Source: Chromera velia | Lineage: Eukaryota > Sar > Chromeraceae | Reading direction: 5' to 3' | Assembly (NCBI GenBank): GCA_018398765.1 | Contig: JAHBMJ010000755.1 | Span: forward strand, 5,774-41,075 | DNA length: 35,302 bases | Shown: one piece after another, positions 10,468 to 21,592 of the stretch | Position numbering within the stretch: position 1 is the first letter of the stretch | How the letters are laid out: the number at the start of each line of letters is the position of its first letter | Notes under the pieces: model-generated | What the model was told of the DNA's origin: nothing | Seen by the model: the letters and a program-made list of their open reading frames with translations, nothing else | Databases searched by the model: none | Position numbers and translations under genes: made by a program

Positions 10468-11956
10468 TGTTGGACTTCAATGTTAATTTTCAAGGCATAG
10501 GCCTGGTGGCGGGCGGTGGCGCGGCTTCCAGCGCGGTTAGAAAATATATGAGTAGACATTTGAATTTGGGGTTTTTTAGCTCATTTCTAAAAATAATCTA
10601 GAACTTTTGGTACCCTTTTGCCCCTGATGGCCTCAGATCAGAACCAAAAAATTATTTAGATGAAGGAAAAATAATGCCACGTATGTTTTTCCTTCAATTG
10701 TAAACCGTTTGCGGCACAGACTAGCTCTTAGCCTGTGCCGGCCGGCTAGCTAGCTTAGTAGCTAGCCGGCCAAGGAGGTCTCATACGTCGATCTAGACGC
10801 TTTCCTTAGAAGCTGCACGTTGCCGCGGTGACGTCAAACATTCGGCATTAGGGCGGGAAGCCAATCCTCCAGATATATATCCTAATCATAAATTTCACGG
10901 CTAAATTCTATTCAAGTCCACTAAATTTATGGGAAATTTAACCGATCAACTTCTAGATTAGCTTTTTTGTAAGGTATAGCTGACTACTATACCTACTAGC
11001 TACCATATATCGTATTACATTTTAAATTTTATTTAATTCATAATTTATTATTAAAATATTTCAGATATTATTCCTTTTAAACCTAGTTTTTAACTGTTTC
11101 AAATGTTTGGAAATCACCTAGGAAATTATATCATATCAGTTCTTTAAAGCTACCAGTTCAGGCTCCACGGCGATATAGATGCAACTAAAACCTCATAGAA
11201 ATAAAGGGTAATACACAGTTACTTTAAGAATTACTGCCAAAACGTACAGTGTTACTGGTAAGGCCGGGTCCCACGGAGGGGGGAGAGGACATGCATGACT
11301 GTTGAGGAGAGATCTCTCTGGGAGGAACCCCAGAGAGAATCATAAAGGAAAAAAGGGACACAGACAAGTTGAACGAGCTCAGTGACATCCAGTCACTTCC
11401 CTTCATGCTCCTCCTCTGTTTCAATCATCGTTTTAAGCTATAATAATAGAAAAAGTACGAGTTGGCCTCTTTCTATGTTCCCTGCATAAGAATTTCCAAA
11501 GACAGCTCTTCCTTGTTTGACAATAGAGAAGTAAGCAAAAAAGCAAAGACCAATATTATCAAACCAAGGTCAGGGTCCTTTCTTCTTCGTTTTTGTTTCT
11601 TTTTCTGTTAATCAGCTAGTCTCTGTCGAAGACGTTATCCCTCTATCGCCCAGGACGCAGCGTTCTCTGAATTGTTTTTTTCATGGGGCGAAGTAGTGCA
11701 GAGAGGAGAGTCTGTCGCGGAAGGGGCATGGCCGCATGATACGCCTTTCCCACCCCCCTAGCTCCAGTCAGTCAGTCAGTCAGTAGTCGGATCGATCCTC
11801 TTATTCTGCTTTTCTGCACGCAGCCAGCCAAAAAAGCGTACAGAAGAAAAAGGTGCAACACAAAAAGTTGCAGGAGCGCCCCTCTTTTCTGCCCAACCTC
11901 TGGTGTTGGAATTAAGGAAGATGAAGGAAAGAGGAGGTAGAAGGATCTCCTCATGA
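10468..11956. other. Intergenic, no gene seen
   Basis: This is the downstream flank of the helicase gene. It becomes AT-rich after about 10,550 and is stop-rich in all frames. Apart from the paired hairpins at 10712-10771 and a CRE-like TGACGTCA at 10829-10836, I see only low-complexity sequence. Confidence 0.55.
10712..10771. other. Two adjacent perfect stem-loops
   Basis: The first stem has 8-bp arms (CGGCACAG 10712-10719 with 10733-10740) and a 13-nt loop. The second has 13-bp arms (GGCCGGCTAGCTA 10740-10752 with 10759-10771) and a 6-nt loop. They share base 10740, so they abut directly. They lie about 250 bp after the helicase stop. They could be a structured 3' element, a small RNA or a transposon scar. 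I cannot tell which. Confidence 0.6.
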
Positions 11957-13189
11957 CAGCTAGCTTAGGGTAGCTGGAGGGAGTATATGGAGAGATGTTT
12001 CGGTAGCTAGCTTGGGGTAGCTGGAGGGAGTGTATGGGGAGATGTTTGGGCAGCTGGCTTGGGGTAGCTGGAGGGAGTGTATGGGGAGATGTTTGGGCAG
12101 CTGGCTTGGGGTAGCTGGCTGGAGGGAGTATGTGAGGGGATGGCCGGACAGCTAGCTTGGGGTATATAGCTGGAGGAAGTGTGTGAGATGATGTCCAGGC
12201 AGCTGGCTTCGGGTAGCTGGAGGGAGTGTATGAGGTGATGTCCGGACAGCTGGCTTGGGGTAGCTGGAGGGAGTGTGTGAGGGGATGTCTGGGCAGCTGG
12301 CTTAGGGTAGCTGGAGGGAGTGTGTGAGGGGATGGCCGGGCAGCTGGCTTAGGGTAGCTAGAGGGAGTGTGTGAGGGGATGGCCGGACAGCTGGCTTGGG
12401 GTATGTAGCTGGAGGGAGTATGTGAGGGGATGGCCGGACAGCTGGCTTGGGGTATATAGCTGGAGGAAGTGTGTGAGATGATGTCCGGGCAGCTGGCTTA
12501 GGGTAGCTAGAGGGAGTGTGTGAGGGGATGTCCGGGCAGCTGGCTTGGGGTAGCTGGAGGGAGTGTATGAGGGGATGTCCAGGCAGCTGGCTTAGGGTAG
12601 CTGGAGGGAGTGTGTGAGGGGATGTCTGGGCAGCTGGCTTGGGGTAGTTGGAGGGAGTGTGTGAGGAGATGTCCGGGCAGCTGGCTGAGATAGCTGGAGG
12701 GAGTGTGTGAAAGGATGTCCAGGCAGCTGGCTTGGGGTAGCTGGAGGGAGTGTATGAGGGGATGGCCAAACAGCTAACTTGAGGTAGCTGGAGGGAGTGT
12801 GTGAGGGGATGTCCGGGCAGCTGGCTTGGGGTAGCTGGAGGGAGTATGTGAGGGGATGTCCAGGTAGCTGGCTCAATTGGGGTAGCTGGAGGGAGTATGT
12901 GAGGGGATGTCCAGGCAGCTGGTTTGGGATAGCTGGAAGGAGTGACACGTGTGAGGAGATGGCCGGACAGCTGGCTTGGGGTAGCTGGAGGGAGTGTATG
13001 AGGGAATGACATTGTCTGGACAGCTGGTTTGGGGTAGCTGGAGGGAGTGTATGAGGTGATGTCCGGACAGCTGGCTTGGGGTAGCTGGAGGGAGTGTGTG
13101 AGGGGATGTCTGGGCAGCTGGCTTGGGGTAGCTGGAGGGAGTGTGTGAGGGGATGGCCGGGCAGCTGGCTTGGGGTAGCTGGAGGGAAT
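11957..13189. repeat. 47-bp minisatellite, about 26 units
   Basis: The tandem unit contains GTAGCTGGAGGGAGTG, GAGGGGATGTCC and GGGCAGCTGGCTT blocks. Copies recur exactly 47 bp apart (for example CAGCTGGCTT at 12247 and 12294), with occasional longer variants carrying an extra TATATAG or TATGTAG. Because 47 is not a multiple of three, three units make a 141-nt frame cycle. This creates a spurious long Pro/Ser/His-rich reading frame on the minus strand at 12302-13216. Confidence 0.9.
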
Positions 13190-13315
13190 GGGGCGGATGT
13201 GATGAAGCAGGGTCAAGCAGAGAAGAAGGGATGGAAAGAGGGAGGGAGCGGAGAGAGAGCGGCTGGCAGGAGGGCAAGAATGTCGGGAGGCTGGCTGCAG
13301 GGGACAGCTCTACAG

Positions 13316-13466
13316 AGATTCGACAGAGAAGCAATGAGAGATTTGTACAGAGATTCGACAGAAAAGCAATTGGAGATTCGTACAGAGATTCAACAGAAAA
13401 GCAATTAGAGATTTGTACAGAGATTCAACAGAAAAGCATTGCCAATTGGAGACTCGTACAGAGAAT
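13316..13466 (+). repeat. 35-bp minisatellite, about 4 units
   Basis: Four tandem copies of a unit of the type AGATTCGACAGAAAAGCAAT-TGGAGATTCGTACAG. The last is expanded by a few bases (GCCAATTGG). It lies just beyond the 47-bp array. Confidence 0.85.
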
Positions 13467-14201
13467 TGACAGAGAATTAATTTGCAGAGATTTTCTATCG
13501 AGATTCTATAGAGGTCGCTTTAGACAGAAGAATAAAAAAGCGACGGTATTGAGCGTCGAGTCAGCTTTGTGCGGTATTATGACGAACACCTCTTCTCAGG
13601 CCCGACTCAACAGCCATGTAAAGGAACCCATGTCTTTGCTGCACCACCCACGTTTCGGCTAGCATTTCGGTAACCAAATGCAAGGGTGGAGATTTTGACA
13701 TCCAAGAAGAGGTTTTAACCATACGAAACAATACTCACCTTCGGCCTTTCAGGGCTCACTTGGTTCGCTTCTCCTTCAAAACCGATTCGACGTCAGAATC
13801 TCTAAGTTGAACTTCACCTGCAAGCAGAACATCAAGCAGACAGGCAGAAAAGAGAGAAGACTGGAAGGTAGAAAACGGGTCTCTACATATCCGATTCGAT
13901 TAGTCAAGCAAGAGAGGAGCGCGCTCTTCCACGTAGGCATGACATTGTAGGCATGTATGTGGACAACCGGGTGAGAAAGGAAAGAAGGAACGATCCATCC
14001 CTCCCACTCCCCTACCCTCCATCCATAATAAACTTTCACCGATGAACTAAGTGAACGAAGAGCTCACAGATCGATAGCGAAGGCAGAGATAGAGAGAGAT
14101 ATAAGTAAACCGACGAGAGCTTTATTTGGATAGAACACAGTGCTGGCTGGATACTCAAAGCAGTCATGAACCTTTTCTTTTCTTGTCGGGATCAACCTCA
14201 G
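13467..14201. other. Intergenic, no gene seen
   Basis: No reading frame with convincing codon pattern or motif is present. A purine-rich stretch (about 13,800-13,990) is followed by mixed sequence. Confidence 0.5.
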
Positions 14202-14361
14202 ACTCCTTCTGGCCGAGGGTAGCACGAGTGGTAGCAAGTTTCTCGTAAAGAGAAGTAAGGGAAAGGTCGTAGTATACACGGAGGGCTGGCTGAGTGCCCG
14301 GGCCGGCGCCATACGCGAGGTGCTCGTGCTGTCCGTGCCGGACAACTCCCTGGGTGTCCTT
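14202..14361 (+). other. Possible orphan coding exon
   Basis: Between an acceptor-like CCTCAG at 14196-14201 and a canonical donor GTAAGT starting at 14362 there is an open plus-strand frame. It has plausible protein-like composition (..GKVVVYTEGWLSARAG.. and ..VLVLSVPDNSLGVL). It stands out from the surrounding non-coding DNA by GC content and by the good donor. No partner exon is identified on either side, and I recognise no family. It could be a relic of a gene. Confidence 0.25.
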
Positions 14362-16018
14362 GTAAGTTGCCCTTATTTTGGGGATCGACCCAGTACAGCA
14401 TTACCTCCTGATCTAGCCTCCTGATTCTGCCTGTATGGATACAATATTTTGTCAAAATCACGGACATGCATCGATTTCTGTCAATTTTGGAATTGCGAGG
14501 AATCAAAATGAGTAGAATGATAGAAAAAAAAAGAAGTGCAACTATTAGATGCATGCTTTCTCCTGTATTCCTTCTGTTTCAGCCAAGAGGGGCTTAATAT
14601 CCTCTCATCTTATCCGGAACATTCTTTCTTATAATGCACCTGCGGTTGTCCTGGTTGACGAACTTACTTTTCTGTTTTGGGAGTTGTATATTTTGAGATG
14701 GCCTGTTTCGTTTTTGCTTAATTTGTTCATGTCTACATTCTGTCAGACTGGTGATGATGGTCTTCGTTCTCTTTGGAAGGCACGTTTGTCCTTTCTTTGT
14801 TTTAAAATGATCTACATATGACTGCTTTTCAACGTTACAGCCTTTTGTTGTGGTTTGCTTCCACAAGTGCACCTGAGAACCGTTAGCGATATAGACAAAA
14901 GACAGCGGTATAGATACGGAGGGGCATCATGCGCAGGATACTACGTATGTTCTCTAATCATACCTGAAGTCTATCTATCGGCTTGCAAGGATTGACGTAA
15001 TACTGCGATTAATTGGCATTTTAATTTCGAGCTATTGATGTTTAGCTCGGCATGTAGGCGAAGCTTCAGTCTCCGAAGGCTTTTGCATGCATGCGTTTTT
15101 TTTGTATATCGTTTAATTAGTATGTATTCGATAAATTCCAATTGAATCAGACAGCAGCCTGTTGGATTGTACTGGATTATGGTAGATTGACCGTGTGCTC
15201 TTACCAACACATTTATGCACAGACAACATAAGATCTCAGCTGTTGGAAGATACTATCGATTACCTAGAATCTCCATTATAGAGTGTAAGGAGGAGACCAT
15301 ATGCATTGGTGCATTTTGTTACTGTTTCATGGTGACCTTGGATGTATGCTAAGTTTTTTTGGCTTAATGATATGGAGAGGATCGTTTTGAAGAAAAAGAA
15401 GTTCAAAAAGTAACTGCATTCCTTGTTTGCGTCAAATGTATAGAACGGAGACTGCAATGAGACTGCAGCCAATCTATGCACGACTGTATTATCACCGCAC
15501 TTTACGCTGCGCCAACGACGACCACATATTTAATTTACTCGACATCAAATGAAAAGGCTCTTCCCATTATGCAAGGACGATTTAATCATCTAAGTTAATG
15601 TTGTACTGAAAGGACACGAAGGAAAGGATCAAGCATGGATCTTTGCGGGGACCTTTGCATAAGCCCAATGTCTGTATATGCTGCCCAGAATCAATTATGC
15701 AGCCACACATTAACATCTTACAGTTTGAATGCTCAGTTATCGTCGTGCAGTTTGACAGACCAAGAGATCTGTCGTACTAGTACAAAGGGTACGATCAGTT
15801 GTCTTGGAGAAAGCAAAAAAATGTAACCCGCTCTTCCAATACTTATGCAGCTATCTTGTCGCATGCAGTCAAGCTCAGTTTTGACCGATCGGATTCCTTG
15901 CACGAATGCCGCGAGTTCCATGGTGTCCCCGCATAAGCTCGGATTGCCGTTCTCACCACACCGAAGCATCATGTCTGGGTACTGCTCAGCTGTGTGGTGA
16001 TCCCCAACCTCGGCTTGC
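14362..16018. other. Intergenic, no gene seen
   Basis: AT-rich and stop-rich sequence. Reading frames here are short and lack recognisable motifs. Confidence 0.45.
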
Positions 16019-16906
16019 GAGCAGAAGACCGCTGGTGCAAAGCCGAAACAGCCAAAGGAGGTCGTGAAAGCCCTACAACAGAAGACTTCTGGGAAGAAGA
16101 AAGAAGCCTCTTCCCAGGAGTCGCATAAGTCGAATCCCTTCCCCAGCTGCGGCTTTCTCTTCCTTGATCCAGAAGTCCCACTGGGCATCAGCGCTGCAAG
16201 GCTGTGAAAGCCGTCGTTTTTGTCTCTCCGTCTTCAGAAGACGTCGCCCCTCACCATCAGTTTGTCTCTCTCCAGTCCTTGCTGCGTCCTGCTCGTTTGG
16301 GACTTCCTCCTTGCCTTCGTCTCTTTCGAGACCACTCTTCCTCCCATGCACCCTCTGTGGCTGCGGTTTCCTCCGGGGGACAGGGACGGTACGAAGAGCT
16401 GTCTCTCTTGTCGTTAGAATCGCGTAGCACTGTGTCAATCCCACGCAGAAAACCTGATTGTGCTGTGTCTTTTGACACATGCTGCCAATGCTTTCCCCCT
16501 TTTCCGCCCTGTAACCAGAAATTGTTCTCCCTCGAAGGGCATCAAAAGAGGACTCTCCCTGCATGTGTGGCCCCCTAGCCTCCCGCAAGCCCTCAGCAAA
16601 AACCGACTCATACAGAGACAGGACCGATCCACCCCAGCCTCCAGAGGACCCTCAGAGGGTGGCTGTATCCCGTACCTCAAAAACATCGTCTGGTCATCCT
16701 CGCAAAGATCAGTAGTGGGTCCTTTCTCCGAAGAAAGTGTTAACGAAGCACCCTTGGGAGCGACCAGCGCCCGCATTCAGAAAGCATCATGTGGAGGGCA
16801 GGAACGGAACAAACATTCTCTGCCTTGCTCCAACCATACTGCAGACAGGACAGTCAGACTCATCATATTGAACGGTAAAGAAATCTGTGCAATTGTACGG
16901 CAATGA
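16019..16906 (+). pseudogene. Possible decayed retroelement (gag-protease-like) remnant
   Basis: Several plus-strand frames in succession look like a broken polyprotein. A Lys/Gln/Ser-rich basic stretch (KPKQPKEVVKALQQKTSGKK) is read from about 16,034. It is followed by Pro/Ser-rich frames. The frame ending at 16906 closes with ADRTVRLIILNGKEICAIV. The sequence just before that stop resembles the strand that leads into the active-site D-(T/S)-G of retropepsins, but the Asp-Thr/Ser-Gly itself is absent. No reverse transcriptase or LTR is recognised nearby. The call rests on weak resemblance only. Confidence 0.22.
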
Positions 16907-17236
16907 ATGCTCTTAGGATAGCCTAGGCAGGTATACGGCGATTTTGAAAACGTCGGAGATGGGAACTATAAACGAAAGCCGTCAGGGTGGGTCTGGATGG
17001 AGAGAAAGGGAGCTCTAGAACTGATTGTCAACAAGCACAGCATCCGAGAATTGTACTTTGCAACACGGTTAAAAAGAGATGGAATACATGAATGAGACGA
17101 ACATCCTGAATTGAGTAGATTTACGATTCCATATTTACAAGCCCCCTACCTTGGGTTCTGAGTTCACAAAACTTTGGAGAACAGATGACCCCTTTCCCCA
17201 TGCAGTTCACTCTGCTCTTAAGATACCCGCGGAGAG
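16907..17236. other. Intergenic, no gene seen
   Basis: No coding signal or structured element was noticed in this interval. Confidence 0.5.
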
Positions 17237-17864
17237 CTAGGGTATGACACTCTTGAGCCTCATCAGTCAGTTTCACTCAGCAATATCCCCCTTTCATCCC
17301 ACATACAACACATCAACATGTCAAAACATGTTTTTTGTGGTTATTGGACCAAAAAAACCAAATAAGGATGAAAAGTCTACCAGTTTTTGAACGATTTTGA
17401 CCTGAAAACACTCAAAAACATGTTGGTGCCAACAAAAGTTCTGATTTGCCGGTTCTAGCGGTTCAGGAACCAAAATGCCCTCCCCCCTAAACCAAATGAT
17501 AAGACCTTCCATTATATTTATTTCACTTTGTTTTGAGTTCTTTTGCATAAAAGACTTTATGGAACCAAGAATTGCTTTGGTTCTTGATGGTTCAGATGAG
17601 TTCCAGAAGTTCTCATTATGAGTTTATCGGTTCAAGAACCACCATCATATGGAGAGCTGGAACTAACATTGGCACCCGATCTGTAACCATGCAGAACCCC
17701 CCCCTTTTCTTTTGAACCACCCTGAAAACGTGTTTTTCTTGTATATCAAGATGTTTTCACTTCAAAAAAAGATGTGAACGGGTGAAAATAAATGTATCAA
17801 ATGCAGTTCTTGCTGCTAGAACTCTCTGTGTATCGTAAAATGTCTGCAGAGTGTCATACCCTAG
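17237..17864. mobile_element. Non-autonomous element with 17-bp perfect terminal inverted repeats
   Basis: CTAGGGTATGACACTCT at 17237-17253 recurs as its exact complement at 17848-17864, closing a 628-bp unit. The interior is non-coding and rich in smaller complementary pieces (CATGTT..., GGTTC...GAACC motifs at about 17450-17660). This fits a MITE-like element. No target-site duplication is obvious and no superfamily is assigned. Confidence 0.5.
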
Positions 17865-18554
17865 GTGGAGAGGGTAAACAGACTAGAGAGGTGCCAGACA
17901 ACACCTCTGCAAACGATAAGCAACACATGTTCGTCTCTTTAAATCTTTGGGCCTGCCTCACGGACAGGAAGGTAAATGGCTGACCACAAGAAGTACAGAA
18001 GGTCCTCGGCATAAATGTGTATAGTTGCAGAGAAGGAGAATTGAGAGACTGCAAAGCGCTGCATGAAGAATGGACGGAGCGAAGGTTGAGGCTGTTGCAT
18101 GATGCTATATACATGCGTGCAGAGACGGCAAAACAACTGCCTAATTGGCTGCATGCGGCGGCGGCCCCGGCCGCGGCATTAAATGCGTACGTACGTTAAT
18201 TTATATATATAATTTTTAATTAATTTTGCGCGGCCGGGTCGCGCGCGGTCGCGCGCCGCCTCAATCCCCTCTGCATGATCCATCATTCGCATGGATGCAT
18301 GGATGGATTGACTGACCTTTCTGTCAAAGTTTTGTGATCCACTCTTTTCCCCTCTGACATCCTCTGACAGGCGTTCTGTCTCCTGGACACGCGTACGCAT
18401 AAAGATATCTGATTGAGACCAATCAGAATTAAGGATCAAACACGATTGAATGTGTTCTGTGGACTGTTTGAAAGACGCTCTTTCGTACTCCACGCGAGCT
18501 TGATCAGTAACCAACTCAGTTGTCTCCGAGCACGACCAAGCTACAATCAGCACC
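17865..18554. promoter_or_regulatory. Upstream region of the 175-aa gene with GC islands
   Basis: Two short CpG-rich blocks (about 18150-18178 and 18228-18262) flank a pure AT segment (TTAATTTATATATATAATTT near 18197-18216). TGCATGC motifs lie nearby. The arrangement resembles the GC island upstream of the helicase gene and is the best promoter candidate for the gene starting at 18555. Confidence 0.35.
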
Positions 18555-19082
18555 ATGTCAACCGGCGGCTTTCTTCCGGAAAACTTCTGGCAGACCGACG
18601 GAAAGCTGAAGCCCAGCACAACGACGGCCGGAAACACAGTTGTCATTAGGGGTTCCGAGGAGGCAATCAGATACATGGTGGGGTCAGGCAGCAAGAGAAC
18701 AGTGGATCTCTGGTTCTTCTCCGCAGCCGATGCCCCTTTTCACAGCGTTGATGCGGAGTTCTCTCAAGCCAAGCAGGCGCTTGCTCAGCTTCGAATCTAC
18801 TGTATGCACGAGAGTTGTGACGGGGAAGCAAATTACGACTGGGAATTCTCGGTATCTGAGGGTGGAAAAGACGAACCATTTTTTTCCTTTTGCGAGAGCG
18901 GAAGGAACTACGTGGAGGGAACGCCTGAGCGTAAGGGAGACGTTGAGGCAGCAAGTCAGCTGTTGGAGAGGTTGGCAGACCAGGAATGTGGAGGGGATAA
19001 GCAGAAATTCCTGAAGGACATGGGACGTGAGTTCGAATGTGTTCTCAAAAAAGCGCTTCCCGGATTTGTCCAGTCGGAGTGA
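18555..19082 (+). CDS. Intronless hypothetical protein, 175 aa
   Basis: The ATG at 18555 has a favourable context (CACCATGT) and opens a 175-residue frame ending in TGA. Composition is that of a soluble globular protein: MSTGGFLPENFWQTDGKLKP at the start, a beta-rich middle (TVVIRGSEEAIRYMVGSGSK), aromatic-rich DLWFFSAADAPFHSVDAEF, and a helical, charged C-terminus (DVEAASQLLERLADQECG). It has five cysteines. There is no signal peptide, membrane span or recognisable catalytic motif. I do not recognise the family. The 24-bp satellite begins about 55 bp after the stop. A missing 5' exon cannot be excluded. Confidence 0.5.
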   Translation: MSTGGFLPENFWQTDGKLKPSTTTAGNTVVIRGSEEAIRYMVGSGSKRTVDLWFFSAADAPFHSVDAEFSQAKQALAQLRIYCMHESCDGEANYDWEFSVSEGGKDEPFFSFCESGRNYVEGTPERKGDVEAASQLLERLADQECGGDKQKFLKDMGREFECVLKKALPGFVQSE

Positions 19083-19136
19083 CAGGATGACAGACCAGGG
19101 AAATGACTTTGAATGTAATAGAAGACACGGATGCTT

Positions 19137-20550
19137 GTCTATCAGTCTGTGTGTTCGTCTGTCTGTCAGTCTGTGTGTTCGTCTATCTATCAGTCCGTGT
19201 GTTCGTCTATCTATCAGTCTGTGTGTTCGTCTGTTTCTCAGTCTGTGTGTTCGTCTGTTTGTCAGTCTGTGTGTTCGTCTGTCTGTCAGTCTGTGTGTTC
19301 GTCTGTTTGTCGGTCTGCGTGTTCGTCTGTTTGTCAGTCTGTGTGTTCGTCTGTTTGTGAGTCTGCTTGTTCGTCTGTCTGTCAGTCTGTGTGTTGGTCT
19401 GTCTGTCAGTCTGTGTGTTCGTCTGTTTGTCGGTCTGCGTGTTCGTCTGTTTGTCAGTCTGTGTGTTCATCTGTCTGTCAGTCTGTGTGTTCGTCTTTTT
19501 GTCAATCTGCGTGTTCGTCTGTCACTGAGTCTGTGTGTTCATCTGTCTGTCAGTCTGTGTGTTCGTCTGTCTATCAGTCTGTGTGTTCGTCTGTCTGTCA
19601 GTCTGTGTGTTCGTCTGTCTGTCAGTCTGTGTGTTGGTCTGTCTATCAGTCTGTGTGTTCGTCTGTTTGTCAGTCTGTGTGTTCGTCTGTCTGTCAGTCT
19701 GTGTGTTCGTCTGCCTGTCGGTCTGTGTGTTCGTCTGTCTGTCAGTCTGCGTGTTCGTCTGTCTATCAGTCTGTGTGTTGGTCTGTCTGTCAGTCTGTGT
19801 GTTTGTCCGGTTTGTCTCTCTATCAGTCTGCGTGTTCGTCTATCTATCAGTCTGCTTGTTCGTCTGTCTGTCAGTCTGTGTGTTGGTCTGTCTGTCAGTC
19901 TGTGTGTTCGTCTATCTATCAGTCTGTGTGTTCGTCTGTCTGTCAGTCTGCGTGTTCGTCTGTCTGTCAGCCTGCTTGTTCGTCTGTCTGTCAGTCTGTG
20001 TGTTCGTCTGTCTATCAGTCTGTGTGTTCGTCTGTCTGTCAGTCTGCTTGTTCGTCTGTTTGTCAGTCTGTGTGTTTGTCTATCTATTAGTCTGTGTGTT
20101 CGTCTGTCTGTCAGTCTGTGTGTTCGTCTGTCTCTCAGTCTGTGTGTTGGTCTGTCTGTCAGTCTGCTTGTTCGTCTGTTTGTCAGTCTGTGTGTTCGTC
20201 TGTTTGTCAGTCTGTGTGTTGGTCTGTCTGTCAGTCTGTGTGTTCGTCTGTTTGTTGGTCTGTGTGTTGGTCTGTCTGTCAGTCTGTGTTTTCGTCTGTC
20301 TGTCAGTCTGTGTGTTCGTCTGTCTGTCAGTCTGTGTGTTTGTCTTGCTATTAGTCTGCCTGTTCGTCTATCTATCAGTCTGTGTGTTGGTCTGTCTGTC
20401 AGTCTGCGTGTTCGTCTGTCTATCAGTCTGTGTGCTCGTCTGTCTGTTAGTCTGTGTGTTGGTCTGTCAGTCTGCTTGTTCGTCTGTCTGTCAGTCTGTG
20501 TGTTCGTCTGTCTGTCAGTCTGCTTGTTCGTCTGTCTGTCAGTCTGTGTC
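19137..20550. repeat. 24-bp satellite, about 59 units
   Basis: The tandem unit is of the form GTCTGTCTGTCAGTCTGTGT-GTTC, with C/T, A/G and G/C variants. Because 24 is divisible by three the array stays open in several frames. It produces an artificial 508-codon plus-strand frame with an eight-residue period (CVRLSVSL). It is built from shorter GTCT/GTCA sub-units, so it probably grew out of a tetranucleotide repeat. Confidence 0.95.
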
Positions 20551-21306
20551 TAGATCAATCCATCGCAATCAATCAGTCTAGCTGTTGGACTGTCAGCCTG
20601 TTGATCGGGAAGTGAAATTTCGTCTCTTTTGGTAACTTGGTCGGTCAGTAAATGTCTTTTTCTGTCTTCAAAAATATAGCAGATCACCTGTTTTTTTCTG
20701 TCTCTTATTCCATGGCCGTTTGGACTGTCTGTATCTGTGTCTAGATCTGTGATGATCTGTGTTTCTTTTTGTGAATCTTCAACGTCATTCCTTTCTGTTT
20801 GCCAGTATGTCACTTTAAAACGGAATAAAACCTAAACTACGGTTAAAGTATGTCTATAACCTTTAAGAATGAAGGATGTTCTTTGTACTGTGACTCTAGT
20901 TGTGACTAGATATTGAAAGTTTTAAGACGTTTCTGGACGTTTCAAATGAAATGCAATTAAAGGCGATGATTGGAACATATAAAAAATATATATATTCCAT
21001 TTACGTACATATGTATAATTTTTTAACATCTTGGTCTTTTATAAACTCTCTAGACTACTAGTATATACAAGAGTATATAATCTAGTGTGGCTCTCATGCA
21101 ATCTAGCATACAATGCATCAGCACCTATAGATGTGGGGGGGCTTCCCCAAGATTCGTGCCTTGGCCTCCCAAAAAATCGTGTCTGGGGCCGGAAAGGTCC
21201 CCCAAACATCTGTGCAACAGTCCGGGAGACAGTCTGTAGGGTAGGTAGGGGGGGTTTGTGGCAGGGTGGGGGGGTCTGGCAAGGGTCGTTAAGGCAGGTT
21301 GGGGGG
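20551..21306. other. Intergenic, no gene seen
   Basis: T-rich and AT-rich sequence with no supported exon. A G-rich stretch begins at about 21,134 and leads into the next minisatellite. Confidence 0.5.
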
Positions 21307-21470
21307 GTCTGCAAAGGATCTGATCGCCAGGATGGGGGGTCTGCAAAGGATCTGGTCGGCAGGGTGGGAGGGTCTGCAAAGGATCTGATCGGCAGGGTGG
21401 GAAGTCTGCAGAGGATTTGATCGGCAGGGTGGGAGGTCTGCAGAGGATTTGATCGGCAGGGTAGGGGGGG
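21307..21470 (+). repeat. 32-33-bp minisatellite, 5 units
   Basis: Five tandem copies of a unit beginning GTCTGCAAAGGATCTGATCG and ending CAGGGTGGGAG. The last two share AGAGGATTT changes, which shows stepwise expansion. Confidence 0.85.
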
Positions 21471-21592
21471 GATCTTGGAAGGCTCTGTCATGACCTCACT
21501 CCTTGAGGTGCTTTGCTCCGATTCTTCGATCGTTTACTCCATGAGCAGCCATCACCGGCTTCTGTTATGTTTTAAAATTGGAAAACTCTAAA

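Noticed and set aside
12302-13216. 304-codon minus-strand Pro/Ser/His-rich frame
   Set aside because: A by-product of the 47-bp minisatellite, which opens all frames in a 141-nt cycle.
16073-16588. 171-codon minus-strand frame
   Set aside because: Charged low-complexity sequence without domain or splice context. The opposite strand gives a slightly better, though weak, retroelement reading.
19137-20550. CRISPR-like regular repeats
   Set aside because: The units are head-to-tail with no unique spacers, and the genome is eukaryotic.
19027-20553. 508-codon plus-strand frame with period-8 CVRLSVSL repeats
   Set aside because: It is generated entirely by the 24-bp satellite, which is open in several frames. 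There is no codon bias or domain.
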